DNA from: Betaproteobacteria bacterium RIFCSPLOWO2_02_64_14
GTDB lineage: Bacteria > Pseudomonadota > Gammaproteobacteria > Burkholderiales > SG8-41
Direction: 5' to 3'
Length of the DNA: 34,653 bases
NCBI GenBank assembly: GCA_001770325.1
Contig: MEQT01000063.1
Span: 511-35,163, forward strand
Below, in pieces: positions 1 to 11,023 of the stretch (positions are counted from its first letter, which is position 1; the number at the start of each line of letters is the position of its first letter). A program made the translations under genes and the position numbers. The notes below the pieces were generated by a model. The model did not search any database. It was not told the origin of the DNA and worked only from the letters and a program-made list of their open reading frames with translations.

Positions 1-353
1 CTGATTCCGCTTCCTCCATGCACCGCGATCCCGGCCGGTTTATTGAGCGCGAGCAAAGCGTCGTCTTCATACAGCACCGCGCCGACGAAACGGCTCGGTC
101 CGGGGCTACGCGGCAGCGCCGCTGGGCGCGCAAGTCGCGTCGGGGGGATGCGGACGCGGTCACCCATACTGAGCCGATAGTCGGGGCCGACCCGCTTGCT
201 GTTCACCCTGACTTCGCCGCTCCGCAGGATGCGGTAGACGTGGCTCTTGGGAACGCCCTTGAGGCGCCTGACGAGGTAATTATCGATGCGCTGCCCGGCC
301 GCCTCCTCTCCAATCTCCCGCCAGAGCCGAGAATCTTTACTTAACTCTTTCAT
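1..353 (-). CDS. rluC: Ribosomal large subunit pseudouridine synthase C (N-terminal part, runs off left edge)
   Basis: Reverse-strand translation [71 protein letters not shown]...[25 protein letters not shown]4 domain plus start of the RluC/RluD catalytic domain; divergent from rne, a common arrangement. Confidence 0.88.
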   Translation of the reverse strand, partial: MKELSKDSRLWREIGEEAAGQRIDNYLVRRLKGVPKSHVYRILRSGEVRVNSKRVGPDYRLSMGDRVRIPPTRLARPAALPRSPGPSRFVGAVLYEDDALLALNKPAGIAVHGGSGI

Positions 354-549
354 TTGTCTATACTATTCTTTACGATTTCGCGACTACCGGTGTTTGCGCG
401 TATACACGCCGCGCAATATGGCGCAGGCGAACAGACCGCAAACTCGTGAATTGTTGTCGGGCTTCAGCGACCGTCCGCTCCCCTTAACCTGTGGCGCAAA
501 ATGTCCCACAGTGTGGCGTTGCGGCAGGCAGTACGCGTTGCACCCTGAC

Positions 550-577
550 TTGATCACCTGACCGGCATGGTTAATAT
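550..577 (+). promoter_or_regulatory. Putative sigma70 promoter for rne
   Basis: TTGATC - 16 nt - TAATAT, about 240 nt upstream of the rne ATG. Confidence 0.4.
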
Positions 578-818
578 CGCTCACCGGACAAAGTAGCGAT
601 ACTAGACGAGTTATGCGCTCAACACAGTTACAGGATCTCTGCGGCTTCGCGCGCGGCGCGAACCGCAACCGACGGACTCACGACGACCGATACCCCACGT
701 CACCCTACACCATGTTCGTGCCAAGTGACTGAACGCCTTCGGTATTCCGCGCTGCCCTGAGCAGCGCGCAGCGGGTCCGTCCATCCCGTGTCCTATGTGA
801 GCGCGGGGGAAGACGATA

Positions 819-3521
819 ATGAAGCGAATGTTGTTTAACGCGACGCAGGCCGAGGAGCTGCGCGTCGCGATCGTCGATGGGCAGAAGCTCATCGACCTCG
901 ATATCGAGCACTCCAGCAAGGAACAACGCAAGAGCAATATCTACAAAGGGGTGATTACCCGCATCGAGCCCAGCCTCGAAGCGGCGTTTGTCGACTACGG
1001 CGGCGAGCGCCACGGGTTCCTGCCGTTCAAGGAAGTCTCCCGTAGCTACTTCAAACCCGGCGTGGACGTCGGTCGTGCCCGCATCCAGGATGCGCTCTCG
1101 GAGGGCCAGGAACTGATCGTCCAGGTGGACAAGGACGAGCGCGGCACCAAGGGGGCGGCGCTCACCACCTTCATCAGCCTTGCCGGTCGCTACATCGTGT
1201 TGATGCCCAACAATCCGCGGGGCGGCGGCGTGTCGCGGCGCGTAGAAGGCGAGGAGCGTAACGAACTGCGCGACGTGATCGAGCATCTCGAGTTGCCCGA
1301 CGGCATGAGCGTCATCGGGCGCACGGCGGCAATCGGGCGCTCGCAGGAGGAATTGAGCTGGGACCTCAACTACCTGCTCAAGCTCTGGAGCGCAATCGAC
1401 GAAGCGGGCAGCAAGGATGTGCTCAAGGTCTACGGCACCCGGCTGCTCTATCCGGAGGGCAATCTCGTTGCCCGCGCGATCCGGGACTACTTCCAGCCCG
1501 ACATCGGCGAGATCCTGATCGACACCGAGGAGGTCTTCCGTCAGGCCTCGGAGTTCATGGCCACGGTGATGCCGGCAAACGTCAACCGGGTCAAGCTCTA
1601 CCGGGACGACGTGCCGCTCTTCTCGCGCTTCCAGATCGAGCACCAGATTGAATCGGCCTACTCGCGCTCGGTGAATCTGCCGTCGGGCGGCGCCGTGGTC
1701 ATCGACCACACCGAGGCTCTGGTATCAGTCGACGTCAATTCCGCGCGCTCAACGCGTGGCGCGGACATCGAGGAGACCGCGTATCGCACCAATCTCGAGG
1801 CGGCCGAGGAACTTGCGCGGCAGTTGCGCTTGCGCGACCTGGGCGGGCTCATCGTGATCGACTTCATCGACATGGAGTCCGGACGCAACCAGCGCGAGGT
1901 CGAGAATCGCCTGCGCGACGCGCTGAAGTTCGATCGCGCGCGGGTGCAGATGGGCAAGATCTCGCGCTTCGGCCTCATGGAACTGTCGCGCCAGCGCCTG
2001 CGGCCTTCGTTGGGAGAATCAAGCTACATCCCCTGCCCGCGCTGCCACGGAACCGGGCACATGCGCGGCACGGAATCCACCGCGCTGCACATCCTGCGGA
2101 TCATCCAGGAAGAGGCGATGAAGGAAAACACCGCGGCAGTGCACGCACAGGTGCCGGTCGATGTCGCCACTTTCCTGCTCAACGAGAAACGCGTCGATCT
2201 GCAAATGGTCGAGGCGCGCCATCGCGTCACGGTCACGCTGATTCCCAACGCACACCTGCAGACCCCGAATTACTCGGTGACCCGGTTGCGCCACGACGAT
2301 CTGAACCAGAGCGAGCCGCTGCCGCCGAGCTACAACCTCGTCGAAGTGCCGGCCGAGGAATCCACACCGGCGGTACCTTCCGCGGAGACGCCGCCGCCGC
2401 GCGCGGTGGCCGCCGTAAGAGGCATCACGCCGCAGCAGCCCGCGCCGGTAGCCAGGGAAGAACCGGTGGCAGCCCCGCCACCGCCCACTCCGGCTGCGGC
2501 GCGTGCTCCCGTGCAGGAAACTTCGATCATCAGCAAGCTCTTCGGATGGTTCCGAAGCGCACCCGTGGAAGCCGCGCAAGCCCCTGCACCGGAGCTGGCC
2601 GCCCCAGCGGTACCTTCACACGCCCGTCACGAGGCGCCGCGCGAGGGCCAGCGACCACGGGAAGGACGTGGGCGCGACCGCGACCGCGGCGCCCGCCCGC
2701 GCCCTGAAGGCGGAGGCCAGCAGCCGGCCGAACAACGCCGCGGGCGGGAGCACGGGCGCCAGCGGCATCCGGACGAGCGCCGCCACGAGGGCCGGCGTCC
2801 GGAGGGTGGCCGCGACCGGTCCAGGCAGCGTGACGAAGGTCAGGCTGAGGCCGCTCCGCGACCAGCGGCCCCTGCCGCAGAGCAGCCTGCACAGCGCGAT
2901 TCCGGTGACGGCCGCGGGAGAAGGCGGCGAGGCAGGCGGGATCGGCATGAGAATCGTGAGGGAACTACCGCAGGCGTGCAGGGCGCCGTGGCACCCGAGT
3001 TGGAAACGCGCGCCGAGCCGGAAAGTACGGCGACTCTGCCTGCCGCAGCGACCGTCGCCCCGGTTCCAACCACCGGTGAGCCCGTCAATGCCACAGCCGA
3101 GGGTGTATCCACCGCCATCGAAATGGCGATTCCGGTGACCCCTGCGATGCAACAGGAATTACCGGCGGTGACGATGGCCGAGTCGGTGGATCACGTGACT
3201 CAGCCGGAGCCGGCAGTGCCGCCGTCGGCCATCATTGCCGGAGAGGCCGTACGCGAAGAGACGCCAGTTCCCTTATTGGAGCAGACGCCCTCTCCCCTCG
3301 TACGGCCGGATGAGGTTCTAAAGCTCGATTGGCAAACCGATCTCACGCAAATCGAAACGAACCCGGAAAAGCGTAGGGCCGCGAGCGCGCAGGCCGTCGA
3401 GGACGCCCCAGAGTCGCATCCCAAGCGTGTGCGTCCTCCGACTGCGCCGCTGGACGAGGAGCCGTTGCTGCAGGTGGAAACCCATCGCGTGGAACCCGCA
3501 ACACCCACGCCGAACCCATGA
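819..3521 (+). CDS. rne: Ribonuclease E
   Basis: 900 aa; [61 protein letters not shown]; Zn-link CPRCHGTG; Arg-rich disordered C-terminus. Confidence 0.97.
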   Translation: MKRMLFNATQAEELRVAIVDGQKLIDLDIEHSSKEQRKSNIYKGVITRIEPSLEAAFVDYGGERHGFLPFKEVSRSYFKPGVDVGRARIQDALSEGQELIVQVDKDERGTKGAALTTFISLAGRYIVLMPNNPRGGGVSRRVEGEERNELRDVIEHLELPDGMSVIGRTAAIGRSQEELSWDLNYLLKLWSAIDEAGSKDVLKVYGTRLLYPEGNLVARAIRDYFQPDIGEILIDTEEVFRQASEFMATVMPANVNRVKLYRDDVPLFSRFQIEHQIESAYSRSVNLPSGGAVVIDHTEALVSVDVNSARSTRGADIEETAYRTNLEAAEELARQLRLRDLGGLIVIDFIDMESGRNQREVENRLRDALKFDRARVQMGKISRFGLMELSRQRLRPSLGESSYIPCPRCHGTGHMRGTESTALHILRIIQEEAMKENTAAVHAQVPVDVATFLLNEKRVDLQMVEARHRVTVTLIPNAHLQTPNYSVTRLRHDDLNQSEPLPPSYNLVEVPAEESTPAVPSAETPPPRAVAAVRGITPQQPAPVAREEPVAAPPPPTPAAARAPVQETSIISKLFGWFRSAPVEAAQAPAPELAAPAVPSHARHEAPREGQRPREGRGRDRDRGARPRPEGGGQQPAEQRRGREHGRQRHPDERRHEGRRPEGGRDRSRQRDEGQAEAAPRPAAPAAEQPAQRDSGDGRGRRRRGRRDRHENREGTTAGVQGAVAPELETRAEPESTATLPAAATVAPVPTTGEPVNATAEGVSTAIEMAIPVTPAMQQELPAVTMAESVDHVTQPEPAVPPSAIIAGEAVREETPVPLLEQTPSPLVRPDEVLKLDWQTDLTQIETNPEKRRAASAQAVEDAPESHPKRVRPPTAPLDEEPLLQVETHRVEPATPTPNP

Positions 3522-3540
3522 GAGAGCATGAGGAAACGCT

Positions 3541-3741
3541 ATGTCATCCTATTCTGCGGCACGCCAGGCCTTTGAAGATGCCAAGGGTCTCATCAAACCG
3601 CCGGCGAGAGACGCCGTGCACTGGGACACGCTGAACGGCCTCGTAAACCTCACGACCGCGTTGGAAGAGGACGTGCAGCAACTCAAGAAGAAGCTCGAGC
3701 ATATGGAGCTGCTGCTGTTGCAGCTTGGCTCGACGCGCTGA
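3541..3741 (+). CDS. Small conserved-looking hypothetical protein with coiled-coil C-terminus
   Basis: 66 aa ORF 19 nt after rne stop; heptad-like VQQLKKKLEHMELLLLQLG; ends just before convergent uvrB stop. Confidence 0.65.
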   Translation: MSSYSAARQAFEDAKGLIKPPARDAVHWDTLNGLVNLTTALEEDVQQLKKKLEHMELLLLQLGSTR

Positions 3742-3748
3742 ACGATGT

Positions 3749-5818
3749 TCAGGCGGCTCTGACGAACAACCGCTCGCGCAGAACTTTGAGCTGGTCGCGC
3801 AGTTGCGCGGCCAGCTCAAATTCGAGATTGCGCGCCGCCGCCAGCATTTCCCTTTCCAGTCGTTTCAGTTCGCGCGTGAGGTCCTTTTCGTTCATCGCCT
3901 CGTAGCGTGCCTCGTTCTGGGCGGCCCGCAACTCCTCGCGCGCGGCCTCCTGATCGTACACGCCGTCGATGATGTCCTTGACGCGCTTGCTGATTCCCTT
4001 GGGCGTGATGCCGCGCGCCTGGTTGTAGGCGATCTGCTTCGCGCGGCGGCGCTCGGTTTCGCCCATCGCGCGGCGCATCGAATCGGTCACCACGTCGGCA
4101 TAGAGAATGGCCGTGCCGTTGAGGTGCCGCGCCGCGCGTCCGATGGTCTGGATCAACGAACGCTCCGATCGCAGAAACCCCTCCTTGTCGGCGTCCAGGA
4201 TCGCGACCAGCGACACTTCCGGGAGGTCGAGCCCCTCGCGCAGCAGATTGATGCCGACCAGAACGTCGAACTCCCCGAGGCGCAGATCGCGGATGATCTC
4301 GACCCGCTCCACGGTGTCGATATCCGAATGCAGGTAGCGCACCTTCGCGCCGTGCTCGCCGAGATACTCGGTGAGATCTTCGGCCATGCGCTTGGTGAGC
4401 GTCGTCACCAGCACGCGCTCGCCGAGCTTCACGCGCTCGTTGATCGCCGAGAGCAGGTCATCGACCTGGGTCGATGCCGGGCGCACCTCGAGGCGCGGAT
4501 CGACCAGGCCGGTCGGCCGCACCACTTGCTCCACCACCTGCGCCTGATGCCGGCGTTCGTACTCCGCGGGCGTCGCCGATGCGAAAACGGTGCGCCGCAT
4601 CCTGGCTTCGAACTCGTCGAAGCGCAGCGGCCGGTTGTCGAGCGCCGAGGGAAGCCGGAAGCCGTAATCCACCAGGTTTTCCTTGCGCGCGCGATCGCCG
4701 CGGTACATGCCGCCCAACTGCGGGATGGTGACGTGGCTTTCGTCGATGATGAGCAGCGCATCGTGCGGAAGGTAATCGATCAGCGTCGGGGGGGGCTCGC
4801 CCGCGTTGCGCCCGGATAGATGACGCGAATAGTTCTCGATGCCCTTGCAGAATCCCATCTCGTTGAGCATCTCCAGGTCGAAACGCGTGCGCTGTTCGAT
4901 GCGCTGGGCTTCGACCAGCTTGTTGTTGCGCTGAAACCAGTCGCTGCGTTCGCGCAACTCATCCTTGATCAACTCGATCGCGCGCAGCGTGGTCGCGCGC
5001 GGCGTGACGTAGTGGCTCGACGGATAGACGGTGTAACGCGCAACACGCTGCAGCACGTGGCCGGTCAGCGGATCGAACATGTGGATACTTTCCACCTCGT
5101 CGTCGAACAGGCTTACGCGTACGGCCGTCTCCGAGTTCTCCGCCGGGAAGATGTCTATCACGTCGCCGCGCACGCGGAATATGCCGCGGCGGAAGTCGAA
5201 CTCGTTGCGCTGGTACTGCATCTCGGTGAGGCGCTTGAGCGCGTCGCGCTGCGCGAGCTTCTCGTTCTCCCGCAGGTGCAGGATCATGCCGTGATAGTCG
5301 ACCGGGTCGCCGATGCCGTAGATCGCCGACACGGTGGCGACGATAATCGTATCGCGCCGTTCGAGCAGCGACTTGGTGGCGGAGAGCCGCATCTGCTCGA
5401 TATGCTCGTTGATGCTCGAATCCTTCTCGATGTAGAGGTCCTTGGACGGGACGTAGGCCTCCGGCTGGTAGTAGTCGTAATACGACACGAAATACTCGAC
5501 CGCGTTGTCCGGGAAGAATTCGCGCATCTCGGAGTAGAGCTGCGCCGCCAGCGTCTTGTTGGGCGCCATGATGAGCGCCGGGCATCCGAGCCTGGCGATG
5601 ACGTGTGCCATGGTGTAGGTCTTACCCGACCCCGTGACCCCCAACAGGGTCTGGAATGCGAGACCGTCGCGTATCCCGGCGGTCAACTGCTCGATCGCCT
5701 CCGGCTGGTCACCCGCCGGTTCAAAGGCCTGGTACAGCCGGAACGGGCTGTCGGGAAAGATCGTCGGTTCGACCGTGCCCGGCGCGGCGGGCGCGGTGTC
5801 AGCTACGGATGCGGCCAT
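3749..5818 (-). CDS. uvrB: Excinuclease ABC subunit B
   Basis: [103 protein letters not shown]-terminal UVR motif. Start set at MAASVADT (5818), not the longer ORF start. Confidence 0.97.
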   Translation of the reverse strand: MAASVADTAPAAPGTVEPTIFPDSPFRLYQAFEPAGDQPEAIEQLTAGIRDGLAFQTLLGVTGSGKTYTMAHVIARLGCPALIMAPNKTLAAQLYSEMREFFPDNAVEYFVSYYDYYQPEAYVPSKDLYIEKDSSINEHIEQMRLSATKSLLERRDTIIVATVSAIYGIGDPVDYHGMILHLRENEKLAQRDALKRLTEMQYQRNEFDFRRGIFRVRGDVIDIFPAENSETAVRVSLFDDEVESIHMFDPLTGHVLQRVARYTVYPSSHYVTPRATTLRAIELIKDELRERSDWFQRNNKLVEAQRIEQRTRFDLEMLNEMGFCKGIENYSRHLSGRNAGEPPPTLIDYLPHDALLIIDESHVTIPQLGGMYRGDRARKENLVDYGFRLPSALDNRPLRFDEFEARMRRTVFASATPAEYERRHQAQVVEQVVRPTGLVDPRLEVRPASTQVDDLLSAINERVKLGERVLVTTLTKRMAEDLTEYLGEHGAKVRYLHSDIDTVERVEIIRDLRLGEFDVLVGINLLREGLDLPEVSLVAILDADKEGFLRSERSLIQTIGRAARHLNGTAILYADVVTDSMRRAMGETERRRAKQIAYNQARGITPKGISKRVKDIIDGVYDQEAAREELRAAQNEARYEAMNEKDLTRELKRLEREMLAAARNLEFELAAQLRDQLKVLRERLFVRAA

Positions 5819-5961
5819 GGCTGGAATATGATGTGCGTGGTGTCTAAGGAAACCAATTATTTTCCCACAAGCATGGCCGCGATAGCCACCCGATCGCGTG
5901 GGCGAGCGGGTAAAATAGCACCTGCCCTTCAACCTTTTCGCAGCTCCCGCGTTACATTCGA

Positions 5962-7167
5962 ATGCACTCGTCACTGCTCGCCGCCGTTGAGATGGCGCCC
6001 AAAGACCCCATCCTGGGTGTCACCGAGACTTACAATGCCGACACCCACCCCAACAAGGTGAATCTCGGCGTCGGGGTATATACCGACGACAGCGGCAAGG
6101 TTCCGGTGCTCCAGTGCGTGCGCCGCGCCGAGGAGCAATTTGCCGCCAGCGCCCAGCCCCGTAACTACCTGCCGATAGACGGACTGCAGGCCTACGACCA
6201 GGCCGTTCAGGGCCTGCTGTTCGGTCCGCAGCATGAGGCCGTGACGGGCAGGCGCATCGTGACAGTGCAAACGCTGGGCGGGACCGGGGGGCTCAAGGTG
6301 GGTGCCGACCTGCTGCGCCGCCTCGACCCCGGCGCCCAGGTCTGGATCAGTGATCCCAGCTGGGAGAATCACCGGGCCCTGTTCGAGTATGCCGGTTTCA
6401 CGGTCAATACCTATCCGTACTACGACCCGGCAACGCACGGCCTCGACTTCGACGCGATGATAGCGGCGCTAGGTACGCTGCCGGCGCGTTCAATCGTGGT
6501 CTTGCATGCGTGCTGTCATAACCCCACGGGCGTGGATCTCACGCCGCAGCAGTGGGAAAGCGTGATGACGCTGATCAATGCGCGTGAGCTGGTGCCGTTT
6601 CTTGACATTGCCTACCAGGGTTTCGCCGAAGGCATCGACGAGGACGCCGCTGCCGTGCGGCGCTTTGCCGGGGCTTGCCCCGCGGTGCTGGTATCGAGTT
6701 CATTCTCCAAATCGCTTTCTCTTTACGGCGAACGCGCCGGCGCACTCTCGATCGTCACCCAGAGCGCGGACGAAGCGGCGCGCACGTTGAGCCAATTGAA
6801 GCGCGTCATACGCACGAACTACTCCAATCCTCCGACTGGCGGCGCCAGAATGGCGACGACCGTGCTGACGACGCCTGAATTGCGCTCCCTGTGGGAGCGG
6901 GAACTCGGCGCCATGCGCGAGCGCATCAAGACGATGCGGCGGCAACTGGTGGACAAGATCCGCGCGCACCGCGCCGACTTCGATTTCAGCTTCGTGGTAC
7001 GCCAGCGCGGGATGTTTTCCTACTCGGGGCTGAACCAGGAGCAGGTGCGACGATTGCGCGAGGAGTATTCGATCTACGCGATCGACAGCGGGCGCATCTG
7101 CGTCGCTGCGCTCAATACGCGCAACATCGACTACGTCGCCAAGGCGGTCGCGAGCGTGCTGGTGTAA
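5962..7167 (+). CDS. Aromatic amino acid / aspartate aminotransferase (class I/II, PLP)
   Basis: 401 aa; [34 protein letters not shown]-Lys motif [18 protein letters not shown]; TyrB/AspC-like. Confidence 0.94.
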   Translation: MHSSLLAAVEMAPKDPILGVTETYNADTHPNKVNLGVGVYTDDSGKVPVLQCVRRAEEQFAASAQPRNYLPIDGLQAYDQAVQGLLFGPQHEAVTGRRIVTVQTLGGTGGLKVGADLLRRLDPGAQVWISDPSWENHRALFEYAGFTVNTYPYYDPATHGLDFDAMIAALGTLPARSIVVLHACCHNPTGVDLTPQQWESVMTLINARELVPFLDIAYQGFAEGIDEDAAAVRRFAGACPAVLVSSSFSKSLSLYGERAGALSIVTQSADEAARTLSQLKRVIRTNYSNPPTGGARMATTVLTTPELRSLWERELGAMRERIKTMRRQLVDKIRAHRADFDFSFVVRQRGMFSYSGLNQEQVRRLREEYSIYAIDSGRICVAALNTRNIDYVAKAVASVLV

Positions 7168-7169
7168 GT

Positions 7170-7195
7170 AGGTGAAGGGTGAATCAACTTCACCT
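7170..7195. terminator. Possible stem-loop between convergent genes
   Basis: AGGTGAAG-(10 nt)-CTTCACCT between the aminotransferase stop and the AsmA stop; no clean T-tract. Confidence 0.3.
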
Positions 7196-7197
7196 GT

Positions 7198-8547
7198 TCA
7201 CTTCTTTTGCTCTTCCTTCCCGCCGAACAGCCCCTCCACCCAACCGCCTACCTTTGCGCCGACGGATGTTCCCACGCCGGGGCCCAGTATCGCAGTGCCG
7301 ACCCCCGCACCCGCCAGCGTGCCTCCCGTCGGCACCAGTAGCGGCGACTGGACGCTTCCCATCACGTTGAGCGGAACGACCGCGCTGGTGCCGGCCGCGG
7401 TCACCTGCGCGTTGACCCGCCCCGAGAGTTCGTCGCGAGGCGAGACCGTCACATTGCCGTTGGCGGAAAGAGATCCCGAGGATATTTTCAGCTGCGTCAG
7501 ACGGCGCGTGCCACGGTTGAGCGCGAGGTGGCCCGAGAGCTGATCGAAACGTGTCTCGCCGCCCTTCGAGCCTTCCCTGCTGATCAGCGACGTTGCCGCC
7601 TTGCCGATGTCGATGCCGTGGAGCACGCCGTTCTTGACGTCGAACGGGGTTTCCAGCCGCAACGCCTGGGCAAGCTGTCCGCCGACTGGCGCGGTCGCCG
7701 AGAATACGGGGTGTGCGGTGAGCCTGCCGCTCATGGTCGGCGGCCGTCCCAGCGCCCGCAGCAGAGAGCGTATTTCGACCTGGCTGACAGCGGCTTTCCC
7801 TCTGAGCTGTATCCCCCTTTTCCATGCCACGTTCGCCGTCCCGGTGATACTGCCGCCGTACAGGCGCGCCCGCACATCGTTGAAATTCGCATCGTTCAGC
7901 GTCGCAACGCCCTTCACGGCAAGCTCATCGAACAGGATAGGCGGGCCGAGCGGCAACTGCCACCCCTTGGCAAGCGCCTCGATCAGATAGGTCGATTTCT
8001 CCGGTTTGACGCTGACCTTCAGCTTGCCGTCGCGGGTGGTAATGGAGGCGGTCTCGGGCTCGCCGGAATGGTTCAGTTTCGCTTCGGCATCAAATGGCCC
8101 GAAGCTCGACCTGTCGAACCTTATTTGCGCATCGTCGAGCCGGATGCTCTCGACGCGCACTTGCGCCGGCTGCGGTGGCGTCTTTGGATCGGCCTTGGTC
8201 CATACCGGGATCTTGTCGAGAGCCTTCCGGGTGAGTACCAGCCCGTTCACTTCGATCGTCCGGATGACCTTGACCGGCGCAAGCAATGAGAGCAGGTCCG
8301 GCGCTACCGTGACCTTTCCGATCGTGATGTCTTGGGTCTTGCCAAGCGTGATGCCGTCAACCGTCAGATGCGGCAGCGGCAGCAGCGAGACCGTCAAACT
8401 CTTGATTGAGACCGGCTCACCGAGCCGCGCTGCAGCTTCCTTCTCGATGCGCGGAATGTAGTCGTTGAGCGAGATGAAAAACGGCAGTACGAGCAGTACC
8501 GCCAGCAGTGCGGCGAATCCGATCCCGATGCGTTTTGCCCACTTCAT
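7198..8547 (-). CDS. AsmA family protein
   Basis: 449 aa; N-terminal TM helix; VEVNGLVLTRKALDKIPVW, VKGVATLNDANFNDVRARLYGGSITGTANVAWKRGIQLRGKAAVSQVEIRSLLRAL, typical of AsmA C-terminal repeats. Confidence 0.85.
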   Translation of the reverse strand: MKWAKRIGIGFAALLAVLLVLPFFISLNDYIPRIEKEAAARLGEPVSIKSLTVSLLPLPHLTVDGITLGKTQDITIGKVTVAPDLLSLLAPVKVIRTIEVNGLVLTRKALDKIPVWTKADPKTPPQPAQVRVESIRLDDAQIRFDRSSFGPFDAEAKLNHSGEPETASITTRDGKLKVSVKPEKSTYLIEALAKGWQLPLGPPILFDELAVKGVATLNDANFNDVRARLYGGSITGTANVAWKRGIQLRGKAAVSQVEIRSLLRALGRPPTMSGRLTAHPVFSATAPVGGQLAQALRLETPFDVKNGVLHGIDIGKAATSLISREGSKGGETRFDQLSGHLALNRGTRRLTQLKISSGSLSANGNVTVSPRDELSGRVNAQVTAAGTSAVVPLNVMGSVQSPLLVPTGGTLAGAGVGTAILGPGVGTSVGAKVGGWVEGLFGGKEEQKK

Positions 8548-8583
8548 GAGCGCACTTCCATCACCGTTCCCGCGTTCCTCTCA

Positions 8584-8612
8584 TTGACCCTCGGCGCCCG
8601 AGCGATTACTAT
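8584..8612 (+). promoter_or_regulatory. Sigma70 promoter for tRNA-Asn
   Basis: TTGACC - 17 nt - TACTAT followed by a GC-rich discriminator (ATGCGCC), about 47 nt upstream of the tRNA. Confidence 0.7.
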
Positions 8613-8658
8613 ATGCGCCTTTCAAAAACGCTTCCATCCCGTTTTTTTCTAGCCTTTT

Positions 8659-8734
8659 TCCCCGATAGCTCAGTTGGTAGAGCGACGGACTGTTAATCCG
8701 CAGGTCCCTGGTTCGAGCCCAGGTCGGGGAGCCA
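8659..8734 (+). tRNA. tRNA-Asn (anticodon GTT), CCA encoded
   Basis: TCCCCGATAGCTCAGTTGGTAGAGCGACGGACTGTTAATCCGCAGGTCCCTGGTTCGAGCCCAGGTCGGGGAGCCA folds as a canonical cloverleaf; anticodon GTT at 8692-8694. Confidence 0.97.
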
Positions 8735-8740
8735 ACGCCC

Positions 8741-8771
8741 AAAGGGGTCAGCGCAATGCTGCCCCCTTTTT
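8741..8771 (+). terminator. Rho-independent terminator of tRNA-Asn
   Basis: AAAGGGGTCAGC-GCAAT-GCTGCCCCCTTTTT: GC-rich stem-loop followed by a T-run. Confidence 0.8.
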
Positions 8772-8887
8772 CTCACTCGAAATGACCACGACGTAATGGA
8801 AGCGCCGCGTCGCAGCGGCGACACGCAGGCCGCGCGAAAACGCGAGGGCCGGGATTGGCGTATAGTCGAATTTCGGAGGAACAGATC

Positions 8888-9082
8888 ATGAACTTCATCT
8901 GGCGTTTTTACCGGGATCCGGAGCGGCTCTGGCGGTGGCAGCGATTGTCTACCGACAAGTCGGTCATTGCGGAGTCGCCCGCCGCGTACAACGAGTACGA
9001 AGGCTGTCTCGCCGATGCGCAGAAAGAGGGCTACGTTTTCGAACCCGCCCAGGCCCGCATGCCTTCAGCGCGCGCGCGCTGA
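8888..9082 (+). CDS. Small hypothetical protein
   Basis: 64 aa from ATG 8888 with upstream GGAGGA; MNFIWRFYRDPERLWRWQRLSTDKSVIAESPAAYNEYEGCLADAQKEGYVFEPAQARMPSARAR. Confidence 0.55.
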   Translation: MNFIWRFYRDPERLWRWQRLSTDKSVIAESPAAYNEYEGCLADAQKEGYVFEPAQARMPSARAR

Positions 9083-9087
9083 TCCGC

Positions 9088-10851
9088 TTAGGATTTTGTC
9101 GGATGCTCGTCCGGCAAAATCCTTGGAATCACGGGCACGATGACGTACGACTCGTGGCCCGGACCGCAGTGCAGCGTCACTTTGCCGCCGAATACCAAAG
9201 CCGGCCGGTCACGCGGATCGCTGTGCAGAAACGGCCCGCAGCCGCGCAATTCGTTCTTGAAGTTTGACAGCCGCGCCCCGGTTGATTTAGCCCACTCATA
9301 GTCTTTCCCGCGCACCGTAAGCGCGACGCGATAACCCGCCGGCGCCACGATTGACGTGGGCCACAGTTCGACGTCAACCTGAACCACCTCGCCCGGACGC
9401 AGCGGCAGCGCCTCGTCGTGGGTGTGGTACGGCCGGTATTCGGTCGAGAGTTTCGGATCGAGTTTGCGGTGCGACGCGCGCAGCCAGCCCTGCGCCACCG
9501 GCGTGTGCGGATCGATCGCGCCCATGAACACCACTTCCCGCAGGTCCGGCGTGAAGACGCGGAACACGAGAAAAAGATCCGCGTCGGCCGTATCCGAGGA
9601 AATCCACAGCCGTGCCGCCAGCGGCCCTGTGATTTCCGTGTCGGCATCGAGTGGGGGCGACAGGAAAGTCACGCCCTCGCCCGAAGCGTCATAGGTAACG
9701 GAGCCGGCCGCCGCCACCGGCTGGTTTGACAAACTGTGATTGCCGGATTCGAGGTAGAAACGCGTCCAGCGGGTGCGCGGAATCGGCCACGCGTCCTCGT
9801 GCCGCTCGACGAAGCGATCGACGTGGCGCACCTGGAGCTGCACGCGCGGCTGGCGCTCCCACCCGTTGTTCGCGTCTTTCAGGAAATGATCGAAGAACCG
9901 CTTCTGCAGGCCAACGCCGTAGCTGGTGTAGAAGTGCGTCCAGTGCTCCAGGCCGTGCGCTTCGAGCCACTTGTGCTTCGATGCCGCGCGCTGGAAGCCT
10001 TCGAAGTTGCCTCGCGGATGAAGCCCCTGCCCGCCCCAGTTGGCTGCGGAAAGCATTGGCACCGTAATCTTCTCCCACACCGGTGAGCGCGTCTTGTGGT
10101 ACGCGTCGTCGAGCGGATGCGCGAGGATGTCATCGCCGAAGTCGCAACGGGTACTGCCAAGCTCCCGGTCGGAAAGCGTCGCGTCACCGCACACGAGTTC
10201 GCCGGTTACGCGTGAGCGTGAGCCGCGCTCGCCAAGTCCATGTTGCACCGTTTTCACCTGCATGTCGTACCAGTTGCCGAAAAAGGTATTGAGAATGCCG
10301 CCGTGGTGCGTCATGTCGCGGTACCAGTCTGCGGCGCCCTCCCAGATGCACAGGGCGGCGAGGTGCGGCGGTTGCAGCGACGCGACGTGCCATTGGTTGA
10401 TGGCGTAGTACGAAATTCCGTTCAGGCCCACCTTGCCATTCGACCATGGCTGCACGCCGGCCCATTCGATGCAGTGATATAAATCACGCGTTTCGCGCGG
10501 CGAGAACGGATCGATAAATCCGGGCGAGCGCCCCGCCCCGCGCGAATCAACGCGCACGCAGGCGTATCCGTCCGGCACCCACTTCTCGGGATCGACCACT
10601 TCCCAGCTCTGGTATTGGTTGGTGGAGCCGTATGCCACATCGGGATGTTCGGCCACCATGCGCTGCCACGCGCTGGGGTAACCTTCCTGGAACGCGAGGC
10701 CTTTGGCGTACGGTCCGTAGCTCAGGACGACCGGGTAACGGCCCTCCAATGGCGGACGAAACACATCGGCACGCAACACCAACCCATCATCCATCGTGAT
10801 GGGAACATCCCACTCGATGAGCATCCGATCCCGCAACTCACTTCCCGCCAT
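9088..10851 (-). CDS. CocE/NonD family hydrolase (X-Pro dipeptidyl-peptidase S15-like)
   Basis: 587 aa; IEWDVPITMDDGLVLRADVFRPPLEGRYPVVLSYGPYAKG, DSRGAGRSPGFIDPFSPRE, nucleophile region VGLNGISYYAINQW, C-terminal jelly-roll-like domain. Confidence 0.93.
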   Translation of the reverse strand: MAGSELRDRMLIEWDVPITMDDGLVLRADVFRPPLEGRYPVVLSYGPYAKGLAFQEGYPSAWQRMVAEHPDVAYGSTNQYQSWEVVDPEKWVPDGYACVRVDSRGAGRSPGFIDPFSPRETRDLYHCIEWAGVQPWSNGKVGLNGISYYAINQWHVASLQPPHLAALCIWEGAADWYRDMTHHGGILNTFFGNWYDMQVKTVQHGLGERGSRSRVTGELVCGDATLSDRELGSTRCDFGDDILAHPLDDAYHKTRSPVWEKITVPMLSAANWGGQGLHPRGNFEGFQRAASKHKWLEAHGLEHWTHFYTSYGVGLQKRFFDHFLKDANNGWERQPRVQLQVRHVDRFVERHEDAWPIPRTRWTRFYLESGNHSLSNQPVAAAGSVTYDASGEGVTFLSPPLDADTEITGPLAARLWISSDTADADLFLVFRVFTPDLREVVFMGAIDPHTPVAQGWLRASHRKLDPKLSTEYRPYHTHDEALPLRPGEVVQVDVELWPTSIVAPAGYRVALTVRGKDYEWAKSTGARLSNFKNELRGCGPFLHSDPRDRPALVFGGKVTLHCGPGHESYVIVPVIPRILPDEHPTKS

Positions 10852-10861
10852 GCTTCACTCG

Positions 10862-10916
10862 GTAGCGCGGCAATCCCTTGCCGCGATCGATGCCGGCAAA
10901 GGATTGCCGGCCTACG
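10862..10916. repeat. Palindromic REP-like element A
   Basis: GTAGCGCGGCAATCCCTTGCCGC...CCGGCAAAGGATTGCCGGCCTAC: about 19/23 inverted match; each arm also forms its own hairpin (CGGCAA-TCCC-TTGCCG; GCCGGCAA-AGGA-TTGCCGGC). Confidence 0.75.
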
Positions 10917-10930
10917 ACTCAATCAACCCG

Positions 10931-11012
10931 CGTAGGTTGGGCTGAACGTAGAGATGCCCAACACGGAACGAACGTCGATTGTTGGGGTTCTCGTTGTTCA
11001 CCCCAACCTACG
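10931..11012. repeat. Palindromic REP/MITE-like element B (CGTAGGTTGGG ends)
   Basis: Starts CGTAGGTTGGGCTGAACG, contains CCCAACA...TGTTGGGG, ends CACCCCAACCTACG; terminal inverted repeats. Confidence 0.8.
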
Positions 11013-11023
11013 TTCTTGCGCCT

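Noticed and set aside
705-1709. 334-aa minus-strand ORF over the rne start
   Set aside because: Antisense to RNase E catalytic domain codons; no RBS or domain evidence.
2503-3138. 211-aa alternate-frame ORF inside the rne C-terminal region
   Set aside because: The Arg/Pro-rich low-complexity region of rne gives open alternate frames; the main frame is continuous and functional.
5819-5961. LexA/SOS box in the uvrB/aminotransferase intergenic region
   Set aside because: No CTG-N10-CAG-type palindrome recognised by eye; SOS control cannot be claimed.
3725-6061. 364-aa and 413-aa plus-strand ORFs
   Set aside because: Antisense to uvrB; the Arg/His/Leu-rich translation is a mirror of real codon usage, not a protein family.
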